Of a DNA stretch of 64,000 nucleotides, positions 9,036 to 17,923 are shown piece by piece. Every line of letters begins with the position of its first letter. Position 1 is the first letter of the stretch. The translations under genes were made by a program, and so were the position numbers. A model generated the notes under the pieces. That model made no database searches and was not told the DNA's origin. It saw only the letters and a program-made list of their open reading frames with translations. The DNA comes from Bog-473 sp963756025 (GTDB lineage: Bacteria > Actinomycetota > Acidimicrobiia > Acidimicrobiales > RAAP-2): the NCBI GenBank assembly GCA_963756025.1, contig CAVWMF010000007.1:1139739-1203738 (forward strand), in the 5' to 3' direction.

Positions 9036-9704
9036 ATGAGCGATCTGCTCTTGGCAGAGGAACGGGAAGCGGTAGCGAGCGCCAGTCGCCACCTGGCTGA
9101 GGAAGGGCTCGTCATCGGCACGGCGGGCAACATCTCGGCCCGCAAGGGGGACCTGGTCGCAGTGACGCCCACGGGTTCCGACCTGGCCCAGGTCACGGCA
9201 GAAATGGTGACCGTCATCAATCTCGACGGCGAAGTCGTGGACGGCGACCTCGCTCCCACCTCCGAGGTCCCACTCCACACGGGCATCTACCGCGCCACCA
9301 ATGCCCTGGCCATCACCCACGCCCATGCGATGGCGTCCACCGCGCTCTCCACCACGCACGACGAGCTGCCGGCGCTCCACTACAGCTGCCTGGGCCTGGG
9401 CGGCACGCCGCGGACAGCGGCCTACGCCACCTTCGGCTCGGAGGAGCTGGCGCAGAATGTCATCAAGGCGCTCGAGGGCCGCAACGCCGCCATGATGCAG
9501 AACCACGGGTCGATCGCCTATGGCAGCACCATGGACCAGGCCGTGGAACGCCTCGAGCTCCTCGAGTGGCTGGCCGAGTTGTACTGGCGCGCATCGTCGA
9601 TGGGCACCCCACGCATCCTCGGCGACAAGGACTTCGAGGCCATCATCACCGCTGCCATGTCCCGGGGCTACGGCGCCGTCAAGAAGGCCGACAAGAGCGG
9701 GTGA
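9036..9704 (+). CDS. Class II aldolase/adducin-family protein
   Basis: This 222-residue protein resembles L-fuculose- and L-ribulose-phosphate aldolases. TAGNISARKGDLVAVTPTGSD is the phosphate-binding region, SEVPLHTGIYR carries the catalytic-acid position, and ITHAHAMASTALS supplies zinc-binding histidines. A third histidine is seen in MMQNHGSIAYG. It should catalyse zinc-dependent cleavage of a sugar phosphate or decarboxylation of a related keto acid. The ATG at 9036 follows GGGAGAGGA at good spacing. Neighbours do not indicate a sugar pathway, so the substrate is unknown. Confidence 0.88.
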   Translation: MSDLLLAEEREAVASASRHLAEEGLVIGTAGNISARKGDLVAVTPTGSDLAQVTAEMVTVINLDGEVVDGDLAPTSEVPLHTGIYRATNALAITHAHAMASTALSTTHDELPALHYSCLGLGGTPRTAAYATFGSEELAQNVIKALEGRNAAMMQNHGSIAYGSTMDQAVERLELLEWLAELYWRASSMGTPRILGDKDFEAIITAAMSRGYGAVKKADKSG

Positions 9705-9716
9705 GGGAGCCGGCGC

Positions 9717-12044
9717 TCAGCTCAAAAGGGCTTTGTGCCGTTCCTTCGTGAAGAGTTCGACCGACCCCGCCAGGTCCGCCTGTACTTCGCGCTGGGCTTC
9801 GAGGAGCTCGTCGGCCCAGAGCATCTGCAACATGGTGCGGAGTTGGTCGCCGCGGCGATGGCTGCGTGCGTCCTCGAAGGCCGTCCGGAGCACACCGTGC
9901 AACGTCCGGTCGTGGGTGGGTGGCCGGTCGAGCGAGCCGCGCTGTCCGCTCAGCACCTCGCCGAACTCCTCGTACCAACGATGGCTCGCCGCATAGGAGT
10001 CGCGTAGAACCGCTCCGGCAACCGCCACCGATTCGAGCTCGGGTCTGCCCCGCTCCGGAGGGAGGACCGGCAGGGACGACAGCGTGTACGCGGCCAACCG
10101 GATGCGATTCGATCCGGTGAAGAGACTGGCCACGACCTCCACGGATACGACCTTCGCCCCGCGTTCGGCCAAGAACTGACGAAACGCGTCGTCGAGCCTC
10201 AGGTAGGCCGCATGCGAGGCCCGCTGGCCTGGAGCTGTGTCCACGCCCCCATCGGGGTTGGTCAGGCGGATCACGGCATCGGCGAGGTATCCCGAGCTCA
10301 TGACGAATGCATCGGACAGCGCCCGTCCGAGGGCCGCCATGGCCCCCCTGGGCCAGAACAGCAGCCCCACGACGATGCTCACCGCGCACCCGATCGCCAC
10401 GTCCTCGATCCTGGTCAGGCCGACCTTCCAGCCGGTGGGCTGAATGATGTTGAACAGGATGATGACCACAAGGGTGAACCCGGCCTGACCGGCGGCAAAG
10501 GAGATCATGGACGGGGCGGCACCCGACACGAGAACCGCCAGGGGAAGCAGCACCCACAGCGCGATGGGGTGACCCCCCACCCCGAGCGTGATCGCGCCGC
10601 CCACGACGAAACCCACGGCCGTGCCCCCGATCGCACGGAGGGCTGTCGCACCGGTGCCGAGGGCATTCGATCGCAGCACCGACAGCGTGCCCAGGACCAC
10701 CCAGAATCCATGCTCGACGTCGGTGATCTCGATGACGGCCACCGCCAATGCCAGACCGGCGGCGCCCCGCACCGCATTGCGAAACCACACCGAACGAAAG
10801 GAGAGGTGGGAGAGGATCCGGGGCCAGAGCAGCTGTCCTCCGGTATCGAGCCCCGCCACCCACCTCTGGTCGCCGTCTTGGTGTACCCCGGCGGCCTCGA
10901 TGGTGGTGTCGGCCACCATCATGGTGGCGATGCCCAAGGCCCGGGCGCCGAAGCTCGGGTCGAGCGCGGATGCGAGGCCCTCCTCGTGATCGTCACCGAC
11001 GGCTTCACTCTGCCGGGCGAGCATCCCTTCTCCGCGAGCGCCGTCGGGCCCGATCAGCGTGGACACCTCGGCGGCGAGCTCGTGGCCCATCAGGTCGTCG
11101 AGTTCCTGCATGCTTGTGCGCAGCGCACGCACGTGCTCCGGATCGTCCACCGGATGCGCCTGCTGATCGCAGATCACCGCGCTGCTCAGGCGCAGCACCT
11201 CGGCCGCGGCCTCGATCACCCGCTGCACGTGGGGCATCCGTCGCGCCGCGGAACCGTCGTCGAGAAGTGCATTGCCGGCGGCCCACTCCACCCGACCGAC
11301 GAGCTTGGCCAAGGCGACCGTACTTCCGGCCGCGCCGGTGGGTGGGTACGGCGTGCCTGCGAACTGGTCGCGCAGCCTGGAGAGCTCCGCCCCAACGGTC
11401 TCGACCGCCTCGGGATCCGGCCTTCCGCCGGCGTGCGCCGCGGCGAGTCCCGCCACGGCTCCCACGGTCGCCGACAAGCGACGCCGCAGATCGTCATGCC
11501 ACGGCGTGGGCCACAGCACCATGCAGGCGGTGATACAGGCGACACCGGCGAACGCCCAGCCGAGCAGCCGCGGGCCGATGGCCGATACCGGCTGGGCCAC
11601 GGCCACCGGGAGCACGAAAACGAGCAACGTCGCCGTCGATGCCGCGGCCGCTTGCGGGGACACGATCCCCGCGAAAAGCACGCAGAATCCCACGACCGCC
11701 ATGACCGCCACAGATATCCATTTGTGCGCGGAGACCACCGTGCCCAGGGCGATCAGGCCGCTCCCGACCAGCCAGAACAGGAGGTAGGAGAGAAGCCGGG
11801 TCCGTGAACGCCCCGGGAAGTCCACCAGCAGCAAGATGGCGAACGAGCCCAATGCCCCCAAGAGGCTGACCTGTGGGTTGGAGAAGAGCGCATGGGTGAG
11901 ACCGAACACCGCGGGCATGACGATCGCCGCCCGAACCGATCGCTTGATGGCGAGCCGACCCGGATCCTTCCGCGTGACCCACTCCTCGAGGCCCCTCCAT
12001 GGCCGCGGGAACTCCCCACGAAGCGCGACATCACGTCGGGTCAT
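9717..12044 (-). CDS. FUSC-family membrane protein (aromatic-acid exporter-like)
   Basis: This protein of about 775 residues has two hydrophobic blocks of several helices each (about residues 30-180 and 430-570) separated by cytoplasmic regions rich in Arg and Glu. That is the typical layout of YccS/AaeB-like FUSC proteins. FALTHALF-like and GTGATALRAIGGTAVGFVVG segments match the two halves. Such proteins are thought to export aromatic acids or stress metabolites across the inner membrane. The ATG at 12044 (MTRRDVALRG) has CGAGG upstream; the frame is open further to 12158. It is convergent with the aldolase gene, ending 12 bases from it. Confidence 0.82.
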   Translation of the reverse strand: MTRRDVALRGEFPRPWRGLEEWVTRKDPGRLAIKRSVRAAIVMPAVFGLTHALFSNPQVSLLGALGSFAILLLVDFPGRSRTRLLSYLLFWLVGSGLIALGTVVSAHKWISVAVMAVVGFCVLFAGIVSPQAAAASTATLLVFVLPVAVAQPVSAIGPRLLGWAFAGVACITACMVLWPTPWHDDLRRRLSATVGAVAGLAAAHAGGRPDPEAVETVGAELSRLRDQFAGTPYPPTGAAGSTVALAKLVGRVEWAAGNALLDDGSAARRMPHVQRVIEAAAEVLRLSSAVICDQQAHPVDDPEHVRALRTSMQELDDLMGHELAAEVSTLIGPDGARGEGMLARQSEAVGDDHEEGLASALDPSFGARALGIATMMVADTTIEAAGVHQDGDQRWVAGLDTGGQLLWPRILSHLSFRSVWFRNAVRGAAGLALAVAVIEITDVEHGFWVVLGTLSVLRSNALGTGATALRAIGGTAVGFVVGGAITLGVGGHPIALWVLLPLAVLVSGAAPSMISFAAGQAGFTLVVIILFNIIQPTGWKVGLTRIEDVAIGCAVSIVVGLLFWPRGAMAALGRALSDAFVMSSGYLADAVIRLTNPDGGVDTAPGQRASHAAYLRLDDAFRQFLAERGAKVVSVEVVASLFTGSNRIRLAAYTLSSLPVLPPERGRPELESVAVAGAVLRDSYAASHRWYEEFGEVLSGQRGSLDRPPTHDRTLHGVLRTAFEDARSHRRGDQLRTMLQMLWADELLEAQREVQADLAGSVELFTKERHKALLS

Positions 12045-12187
12045 CAGATCCTCGCTGCCTGTTGCACGTGCGGCCGACGACAATCGCCCATGGTGAGGTG
12101 AAGTTACCCCGAAGCTCGGGCCGACGGAACAGTCCGGCGCCTCGCACGCGTGGAGCACCGGGCCGCGTAGGGCACAATTGCTCCGCC

Positions 12188-13489
12188 ATGACGGTTACGT
12201 GCAGTCCCGAAGAGGCGATCTCCTACATCCGCCCCGTCGACCGGATCGGCTTCGGGCTAGGACCGGCGAATCCCGATGCATTCTTCACCGCCTTGGGGAG
12301 GCGCGACGACTGGGTCGATCTCGTTCTGGGCGGCGCGCTGCTGTTGAACTACTACGACGTCCTCACCCATCCCGGCGTGTCGTATCGCTGCGGATTCTTC
12401 GGGCCGGCCGAACGGATCCTTCTTGCGGAGGGTCACCGGATCGAACACGTCCCGGGTGGATTCCGACAGTTCGCGCCGATCCTCTCCCAATTCGCCCCAC
12501 GCGTGATGGTGGCCCAAGCCGCGCCGCCCGACAGGAGCGGCACGGTCAATCTCTCACTGCATTACGGAGCCACGCGGCCTGAGCTCTTGCGGGCCGGACG
12601 CGATCCTGATCGGCTCCTGATGATTGAAGTCAATCCGAATCTGCCGCGCACCCGGAGCCTTCCCCCTGCGTTCGACAACACCATCCCGGTGGAACTCATA
12701 GATGTTCTCGTGGAGGCGGACGGGATTCCCTTTGCTCTCGAAGAACCCCCACCCGACGACGTGGACAGGGCGATCGCCGAAAACGCGCTTCGCTTCGTCA
12801 CTGCGGGAAGCACCCTGCAGACCGGCATCGGGACAATCCCGAACATGGTCGCCGCCGGCCTGGCCGCCGGACCGCTGGGTGGGTTCGGCGTCCATTCGGA
12901 AATGTTCACGAGTGGGCTGATGCAGCTCCACCTGGCCGGCAAAGTGACCAACTCCGACAAGGGGATCTTCGACGGCGTCTCCGTCACCACCTTCGCGCTG
13001 GGCGCCGCGGAGCTCTATCGATGGCTCAACGAAAACGAACACGTTGCCTTCCTGGATGTTGCAGTGGTCAACGACCCCACAACGATAAGCCGCAATGCCA
13101 ACTTGGTCTCGATCAACGGAGCCTTGTCGGTCGACCTCTACGGCCAGGTCGTGGCCGACTCCATCGACGGCCGACAGATCTCGGGTGTGGGAGGTCACGA
13201 GGACTTCGTCGCTGGAGCCGAATTGCGGCCCGACGCCCACTCCCTCATCTGTCTGCGCTCCACCGTCGACGTCGGCGGGACGTCCATGTCACGGATCGTC
13301 GGAAAGCTACCCGAAGGATCGGTCGTGTCGACTCCCCGCCATCACACCGGGGTCGTCATCACCGAATTCGGCTCCGCCGAGTTGCGTGGGCTCACGGTAC
13401 GCGAGCGAGCTCTTGCCCTGGCGGACATCGCCCATCCCGAGCACCGGGAGGAGTTGCGGAAGACCGCCGCATCCCTGGGGCGCTGCTGA
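12188..13489 (+). CDS. Acetyl-CoA hydrolase/CoA-transferase family protein
   Basis: This 433-residue protein has the length and motifs of class I acyl-CoA transferases such as 4-hydroxybutyrate CoA-transferase. The glycine-rich GIGTIPNMVAAGL is followed by GGFGVHSEMFTSGL, whose glutamate is the expected CoA-carrying catalytic residue. The C-terminal region holds SGVGGHEDFVAGA and the end STPRHHTGVVITEFG. It should move CoA between short-chain acids in the cytosol. The ATG at 12188 is chosen because upstream sequence shows no conserved residues; no strong ribosome-binding site is visible. It diverges from the FUSC gene. Confidence 0.88.
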   Translation: MTVTCSPEEAISYIRPVDRIGFGLGPANPDAFFTALGRRDDWVDLVLGGALLLNYYDVLTHPGVSYRCGFFGPAERILLAEGHRIEHVPGGFRQFAPILSQFAPRVMVAQAAPPDRSGTVNLSLHYGATRPELLRAGRDPDRLLMIEVNPNLPRTRSLPPAFDNTIPVELIDVLVEADGIPFALEEPPPDDVDRAIAENALRFVTAGSTLQTGIGTIPNMVAAGLAAGPLGGFGVHSEMFTSGLMQLHLAGKVTNSDKGIFDGVSVTTFALGAAELYRWLNENEHVAFLDVAVVNDPTTISRNANLVSINGALSVDLYGQVVADSIDGRQISGVGGHEDFVAGAELRPDAHSLICLRSTVDVGGTSMSRIVGKLPEGSVVSTPRHHTGVVITEFGSAELRGLTVRERALALADIAHPEHREELRKTAASLGRC

Positions 13490-13597
13490 CGGCTTCGCCC
13501 GGCTGTGCGGCGTCAGATACGGACGTTGTCATCGGACAGCGAGGCGCCGCGGGTCCGGGCCGTGATCGATGGCGACCCTCCGCCGCTCTCGAGCTTC

Positions 13598-14491
13598 TCA
13601 TGGCCCGGAGTCACCGACGCTTTCGTCCTGCACCAGTGGACTCCGGCTCAAGGCGATGACGCTGATCACCAGGACTGCGGCAGCCAGGACCTCACCGACC
13701 AGCGCGACGGGATGGTGGTTGAGCCTTTCGCCGAAGAGCACGACCCCGAGCATGCTCGCCACCAGAGGATCGACGATCGTCAAACCTGGCTGGGAGGCCG
13801 CCAACGAGCCGGCCTGAAACGCGTTCGAGGCGAGGAACATGGAGGCGGCACCCGAGACAAGGAGCACGTACGGGGACCAGTTCAGGAGAACCCCCGAAGG
13901 CCCCTGGGAAAGATGCGTGCTCAGCTCCTTGATGACGGCAGCGACGAACCCGAACCCTGTCGCGGCAGCGACCCCCAGGAGCGCGGCTTTGCGGCCGGCA
14001 CCGGGTCGTTGACCCCCCCTCCCCGGGAGGTAGGCCAGCGCGCTGAGAAGACCGGCCACGGCCACCGTCGAGAGCCCGGCCAGGACCCACATCGAGGCAG
14101 ACGAATGGACATGGCCGCCGCGGGGACGGGCCAGGGCCAGGAACGCGCCGAGGCCGATCACCATGCCGAAGGTGGAAAGCCAGTCCCGCCCGTGCACCCG
14201 GTGGCGGTCCTGGAGGGCGATGACCCCGAAGACGATCACCAGCTCGGTGGCGATCAGCGGCTGCACCAGGCTCAAGCTTCCGACCCGCAACGCCTCGACC
14301 TGAAAGGCGAAACCGAGGATCATGCTCAGGATCCCCAGGAACCAGACCGGGCGCCGGAGCAGATAGCCGACGAGGTGCCAGCTGAAGCTCAGCTTCTCCG
14401 GTGCCGGGGCAGCTGCCCGACGCTGAGCCACCGACGCGGCAGCCGTGAACCCACTGGCGACCAGCGCAAGCACGATGACCTTAATCGTCAT
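13598..14491 (-). CDS. DMT-superfamily permease (NIPA/EamA-like)
   Basis: This protein of about 297 residues has roughly ten hydrophobic segments with the duplicated architecture of the drug/metabolite transporter superfamily. The order (long first helix, SLSLVQPLIATELVIVFGV near residue 75, AASQPGLTIVDPLVASMLGV near residue 235) is like the magnesium-transporter NIPA-type branch widespread in actinobacteria. Transported substrate is unknown. The ATG at 14491 (MTIKVIV) is preceded by GAAGG; an ATG six codons upstream is possible. It lies 138 bases downstream of pyrE on the same strand. Confidence 0.82.
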   Translation of the reverse strand: MTIKVIVLALVASGFTAAASVAQRRAAAPAPEKLSFSWHLVGYLLRRPVWFLGILSMILGFAFQVEALRVGSLSLVQPLIATELVIVFGVIALQDRHRVHGRDWLSTFGMVIGLGAFLALARPRGGHVHSSASMWVLAGLSTVAVAGLLSALAYLPGRGGQRPGAGRKAALLGVAAATGFGFVAAVIKELSTHLSQGPSGVLLNWSPYVLLVSGAASMFLASNAFQAGSLAASQPGLTIVDPLVASMLGVVLFGERLNHHPVALVGEVLAAAVLVISVIALSRSPLVQDESVGDSGP

Positions 14492-14629
14492 GCCCGCTGC
14501 CTTCTGCAACTGCAGTTGCCACCGTCAACCACCCCTATGGTTGTGTCAACACAGCTGGTCCACAAATCTTCCCGCCACGGTAGTCGAGAAAGAGAAAAAC
14601 GTGACGGGTCGGACCTCGAAGGACGGATC

Positions 14630-15142
14630 TCAGGCCGACTCGAGCTCGGACATGGCGAAGAGGTGCCGGAGCTCGATTCCCTCTGCGACCAATCGCTCCG
14701 CTCCTCCTGCCTCACGGTCGATCACGCAGAGTGCGTGGCTCACCGTGGCACCCTCGGCTCGCAGATCCTGGGCGGAGAGCAGGATCTGGCCGCCCGTCGT
14801 CACCACGTCCTCAATGATCAGAAGGCGTTTTCCGCCGATGTCGCCGCCTTCGCACAGCCGCTCCGTCCCGTACTTCTTGGCCTCCTTGCGGGCGAAGAAG
14901 GCGGGCAGCCCGGTCGCTGCCGAGAGCACGGTGGCGAGGGGAATGCCGCCCAGCTCCAGGCCGGCCAGCCCCTGGGTCCCGGACGGCACCAGAGGCACCA
15001 TCTCCTTGACGATCTCCGCCAGCAGCGAGGGGTCTGACTCGAAGCGGTACTTGTCGAAGTAGCGATCCGCGGCGCGGCCCGACCGGAGGACAAAGGTTCC
15101 CGTCAAGTGGGACACCGCCAGGACTCTTGCGGCCAATGTCAC
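14630..15142 (-). CDS. pyrE: Orotate phosphoribosyltransferase
   Basis: This protein of about 170 residues carries out the fifth step of pyrimidine synthesis, joining orotate to PRPP to give OMP. It shows GTFVLRSG near the N-terminus, YFDKYRFESDP, the lysine-rich FFARKEAKKYGT and the PRPP-binding loop LLIIEDVVTTGGQ. The frame runs upstream far beyond the family boundary, so the GTG at 15142 is taken as start; no other ATG is available in frame nearby and the ribosome-binding site is weak. No other pyr genes are adjacent. It diverges from the monooxygenase gene at 15287. Confidence 0.92.
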   Translation of the reverse strand: MTLAARVLAVSHLTGTFVLRSGRAADRYFDKYRFESDPSLLAEIVKEMVPLVPSGTQGLAGLELGGIPLATVLSAATGLPAFFARKEAKKYGTERLCEGGDIGGKRLLIIEDVVTTGGQILLSAQDLRAEGATVSHALCVIDREAGGAERLVAEGIELRHLFAMSELESA

Positions 15143-15286
15143 GTCCCCATTGTGCAACGCCCCGGCGCTCCCGGCAGGGATCTCCGGGCGATGGCACAGC
15201 GACGCGAAGTCGATGCGATGGCAGGAATGCCATATCGTTGCGTAGGGCGAGCCGGATGAGCCCGGGGCAACGGGGGGCGAGGAACG

Positions 15287-16915
15287 ATGAGTACGCAGGA
15301 AGAAGTAGATGCGGGCGGGGCGGGTGCCGACGTCCTGGACCTCGTCATCGTCGGCGCAGGGTTCGGCGGGCTCTACGGCATCCATCGCGCCCAACAGCTG
15401 GGGCTCTCGGTACGAGCATTCGAGGGGGGTGACGACGTCGGCGGCACCTGGTACTGGAACCGGTACCCCGGCGCCCGCTGCGACGTCGAGTCGGTCGAGT
15501 ACTCCTATGGCTTCTCCGAAGAGCTCCAGCAGGAGTGGGTGTGGTCCGAGCGCTACGCGGGCCAGCCAGAGCTCCAGCGCTATGCCTGCCATGTGGCCGA
15601 CCGCTTCAACCTGCGCCCCGCCATCACTTTCAGCACCCGGGTACTTTCGGCCACCTACGACGATGCGGCCAAGGAATGGGAGGTCTCCACCTCGAACGGG
15701 GAACAGGTCTCGGCCCGCTTCCTGGTCCTCGCCACAGGATGTCTCTCGGCCGCCAATGTGCCCGACATACCTGGACTCGCCACCTTCTCGGGACGGGTCC
15801 TGCACACCGGCCGGTGGCCACGTGAGGAAGTCGACTTCTCGGGCCATAGGGTCGCAGTGGTCGGCACCGGCTCATCGGCCATTCAGGCCATTCCGGTCAT
15901 CGCCCGCGAGGCGGTGGAGCTGGTCGTCTTCCAACGCACCGCCAGCTACTCCGTCCCCGCCCGCAACGGGCCACTCCCGCCGGAGGAATTGGCCCGCATC
16001 AAGGCTGACTATGCCGGCTTCCGGGCGCGCAACAGGGCCATGCCGGGAGGATTCGGGGCTGAGCTCGGGTGGAATACCGCCTCGGCCCTCGACTACACCC
16101 CCGAAGACCGTGACGCGCGGTACGAGGAACGGTGGCAGCGCGGTGGGTTCGCCTTCATCGGGTCCTTCGGCGATACCTCGTTCAACAAGCCGGCGAACGA
16201 CCTTGCGGCAGATTTCATCCGGCGCAAGATCAAGGGCATCGTGCACGACCCCGCGGTGGCCGAGGTGCTCTGCCCCGAGCAACCGGTCGGCTGCAAACGC
16301 TTGGCGCTGGATACGGGCTACTTCGAGACCTTCAACCGTGAGAACGTCACGCTGGTCGATATCTCGCAGCACCCCATCGAATACGTGGACGGCACGGGGC
16401 TCTCCGTCAACGGCGAGCACTACGAGGTGGACATGCTGGTGCTGGCCACCGGCTACGACGCCATGACCGGCTCCTATACGGGCATCGACATCAAGGGCAG
16501 AGACGGCCGGCGGTTGAAGGAGGCGTGGGCCGCCGGGCCGATCACCTACCTCGGACTGGGGATCCCCGACTTCCCCAACCTCTTCGTCGTGGCCGGGCCC
16601 GGGAGCCCGTCAGTGCTGACCAACATGGTGTTGGCGGCCGAGCAACACGTCGATTGGATCATCGACTGCATCGACTTCATGCATACCCACGGCCTGGCCA
16701 CCATAGAGGCGAAGGATGAGGCGGCACACGAATGGGTGGCGCACGTGAACGGGATCGCCGCGCAGACCCTCTATCCGACGTGCAACTCGTGGTACCTCGG
16801 AGCCAACATCCCGGGCAAAGCACGCGTCTTCATGCCCCTCCTGGGCTTTCCCGATTACGAAGTGCGCTGCAACGAGGTGGCGGCCGCCGGGTACGCGGGT
16901 TTCGAGGTGCGCTGA
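15287..16915 (+). CDS. Baeyer-Villiger-type flavin monooxygenase
   Basis: This 542-residue protein has the FAD-binding GAGFGGLYG near residue 22, the GGTWYWNRYPGARCD segment, the BVMO fingerprint FSGRVLHTGRWP near residue 165, and the NADPH-binding VVGTGSSAIQ. Layout and length fit cyclohexanone/phenylacetone monooxygenases, which insert oxygen next to a carbonyl using NADPH and O2. GCGAGGA precedes the ATG. Nothing in the neighbourhood identifies the ketone. A second, more distant BVMO lies at 34884. Confidence 0.93.
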   Translation: MSTQEEVDAGGAGADVLDLVIVGAGFGGLYGIHRAQQLGLSVRAFEGGDDVGGTWYWNRYPGARCDVESVEYSYGFSEELQQEWVWSERYAGQPELQRYACHVADRFNLRPAITFSTRVLSATYDDAAKEWEVSTSNGEQVSARFLVLATGCLSAANVPDIPGLATFSGRVLHTGRWPREEVDFSGHRVAVVGTGSSAIQAIPVIAREAVELVVFQRTASYSVPARNGPLPPEELARIKADYAGFRARNRAMPGGFGAELGWNTASALDYTPEDRDARYEERWQRGGFAFIGSFGDTSFNKPANDLAADFIRRKIKGIVHDPAVAEVLCPEQPVGCKRLALDTGYFETFNRENVTLVDISQHPIEYVDGTGLSVNGEHYEVDMLVLATGYDAMTGSYTGIDIKGRDGRRLKEAWAAGPITYLGLGIPDFPNLFVVAGPGSPSVLTNMVLAAEQHVDWIIDCIDFMHTHGLATIEAKDEAAHEWVAHVNGIAAQTLYPTCNSWYLGANIPGKARVFMPLLGFPDYEVRCNEVAAAGYAGFEVR

Positions 16916-16947
16916 CCGCGTCGTGAGCCCCTCCGGTGCCGCACGTC

Positions 16948-17376
16948 CTACCGGGCGTAGTTGAACATCCAACGCACGCCGAACCGGTCGAGACAGGTGC
17001 CCCACGTGGCGCCCCAGAACATGTCGGCCAGAGGTGCAACGTCGGTGGAACCTTCGGAGAGCGCGTCGTAGAGACGCTGGGTCTCTTCGCGGGTGTCCGG
17101 CTCGAGGTTGATGGTGGTGTTGTTGCCGACGCGCAGCTCGTGCCCCATCGACGCCACCATGTCAGTGGCCATGATCACGTGACCGCCGAGAATCGGCAGC
17201 TCGACGTGCATCACCATCTGCTTCTCGGCCTCCGACGTGGGACCGTTGGGATCGGCGGGAACGTCGCCCAGACGCTGGATCGGACCGAGGTACTCGGTGC
17301 CGAACACCGACCGGTAGAACTCGAACGCCTCCTCGGCGTCTCCCATGAAATTCAGGTAGGTGCTGACTCGGGCCAC
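16948..17376 (-). CDS. PhnB-like VOC-family protein
   Basis: This 142-residue single-fold protein opens with VSTYLNFMGDAEEAFEFYRSVFG and ends with WGTCLDRFGVRWMFNY, both typical of the PhnB/3-demethylubiquinone-methyltransferase-like VOC branch. Proteins of this branch often lack a full metal site and their function is generally unknown. The GTG start at 17376 has GGAGAG seven bases upstream. It is convergent with the monooxygenase gene. Confidence 0.85.
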   Translation of the reverse strand: MARVSTYLNFMGDAEEAFEFYRSVFGTEYLGPIQRLGDVPADPNGPTSEAEKQMVMHVELPILGGHVIMATDMVASMGHELRVGNNTTINLEPDTREETQRLYDALSEGSTDVAPLADMFWGATWGTCLDRFGVRWMFNYAR

Positions 17377-17447
17377 GGTTCACTCTCCTTCGTGTACGGA
17401 TATCTGCACGTTTGACGGAGCCGCCCGGCGAAAGTCATCGCCACCGC

Positions 17448-17918
17448 TTACCGCCGCTGCCACGTTTGAAAGCGGATCGCCGGCACTCCTTCGACCAGTG
17501 GTAGGACGTCCTCGTCGGTCAGTCGGAACGCCGTGTCGAAGGAGGGGAAGAACTTGGTACAACCGAAATCGCCAGCGACACGCGTCAGGGCGATCTCCGT
17601 CACGGCATCGAGCGTCGTGGCGTAGAGAGTGGCGCCCCCGATGATCCAGAGGTCTCCCTTGAACCCGGACAGGAAGGGGCGCAAATCGTCGACGGGATGA
17701 AAACCGTCCCTCAGCGTCGCCGTTCGCCCGGTGGCGACGTAGTTGGTACGCCCCGCCATGGGACCCGCGAACTCGGCATAGGTGGCATACCCCATCAACA
17801 CATTGGACCCCGTCGTCAGTTCCCGAAAATGCGCGACGTCGGCGGGTACCTTCCAGGGGATCCCGGTGTCGGTGGCGATACCGAGCCGGTCGTCGACGGC
17901 GGCAATCGCACGGATCAT
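17448..17918 (-). CDS. folA: Dihydrofolate reductase
   Basis: This 156-residue enzyme reduces dihydrofolate with NADPH. It begins IRAIAAVDDRLGIATDTGIPW, then WKVPADVAHFRELT, with the acid residue expected in that helix, a GYATYAEF segment and GDLWIIGGATLYATTL, the NADPH-binding GG. The length is standard. The ATG at 17918 is only five bases after the stop of the amidohydrolase gene, so the two are probably cotranscribed. No thyA is visible nearby, which is unusual but not rare. Confidence 0.87.
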   Translation of the reverse strand: MIRAIAAVDDRLGIATDTGIPWKVPADVAHFRELTTGSNVLMGYATYAEFAGPMAGRTNYVATGRTATLRDGFHPVDDLRPFLSGFKGDLWIIGGATLYATTLDAVTEIALTRVAGDFGCTKFFPSFDTAFRLTDEDVLPLVEGVPAIRFQTWQRR

Positions 17919-17923
17919 GCCCG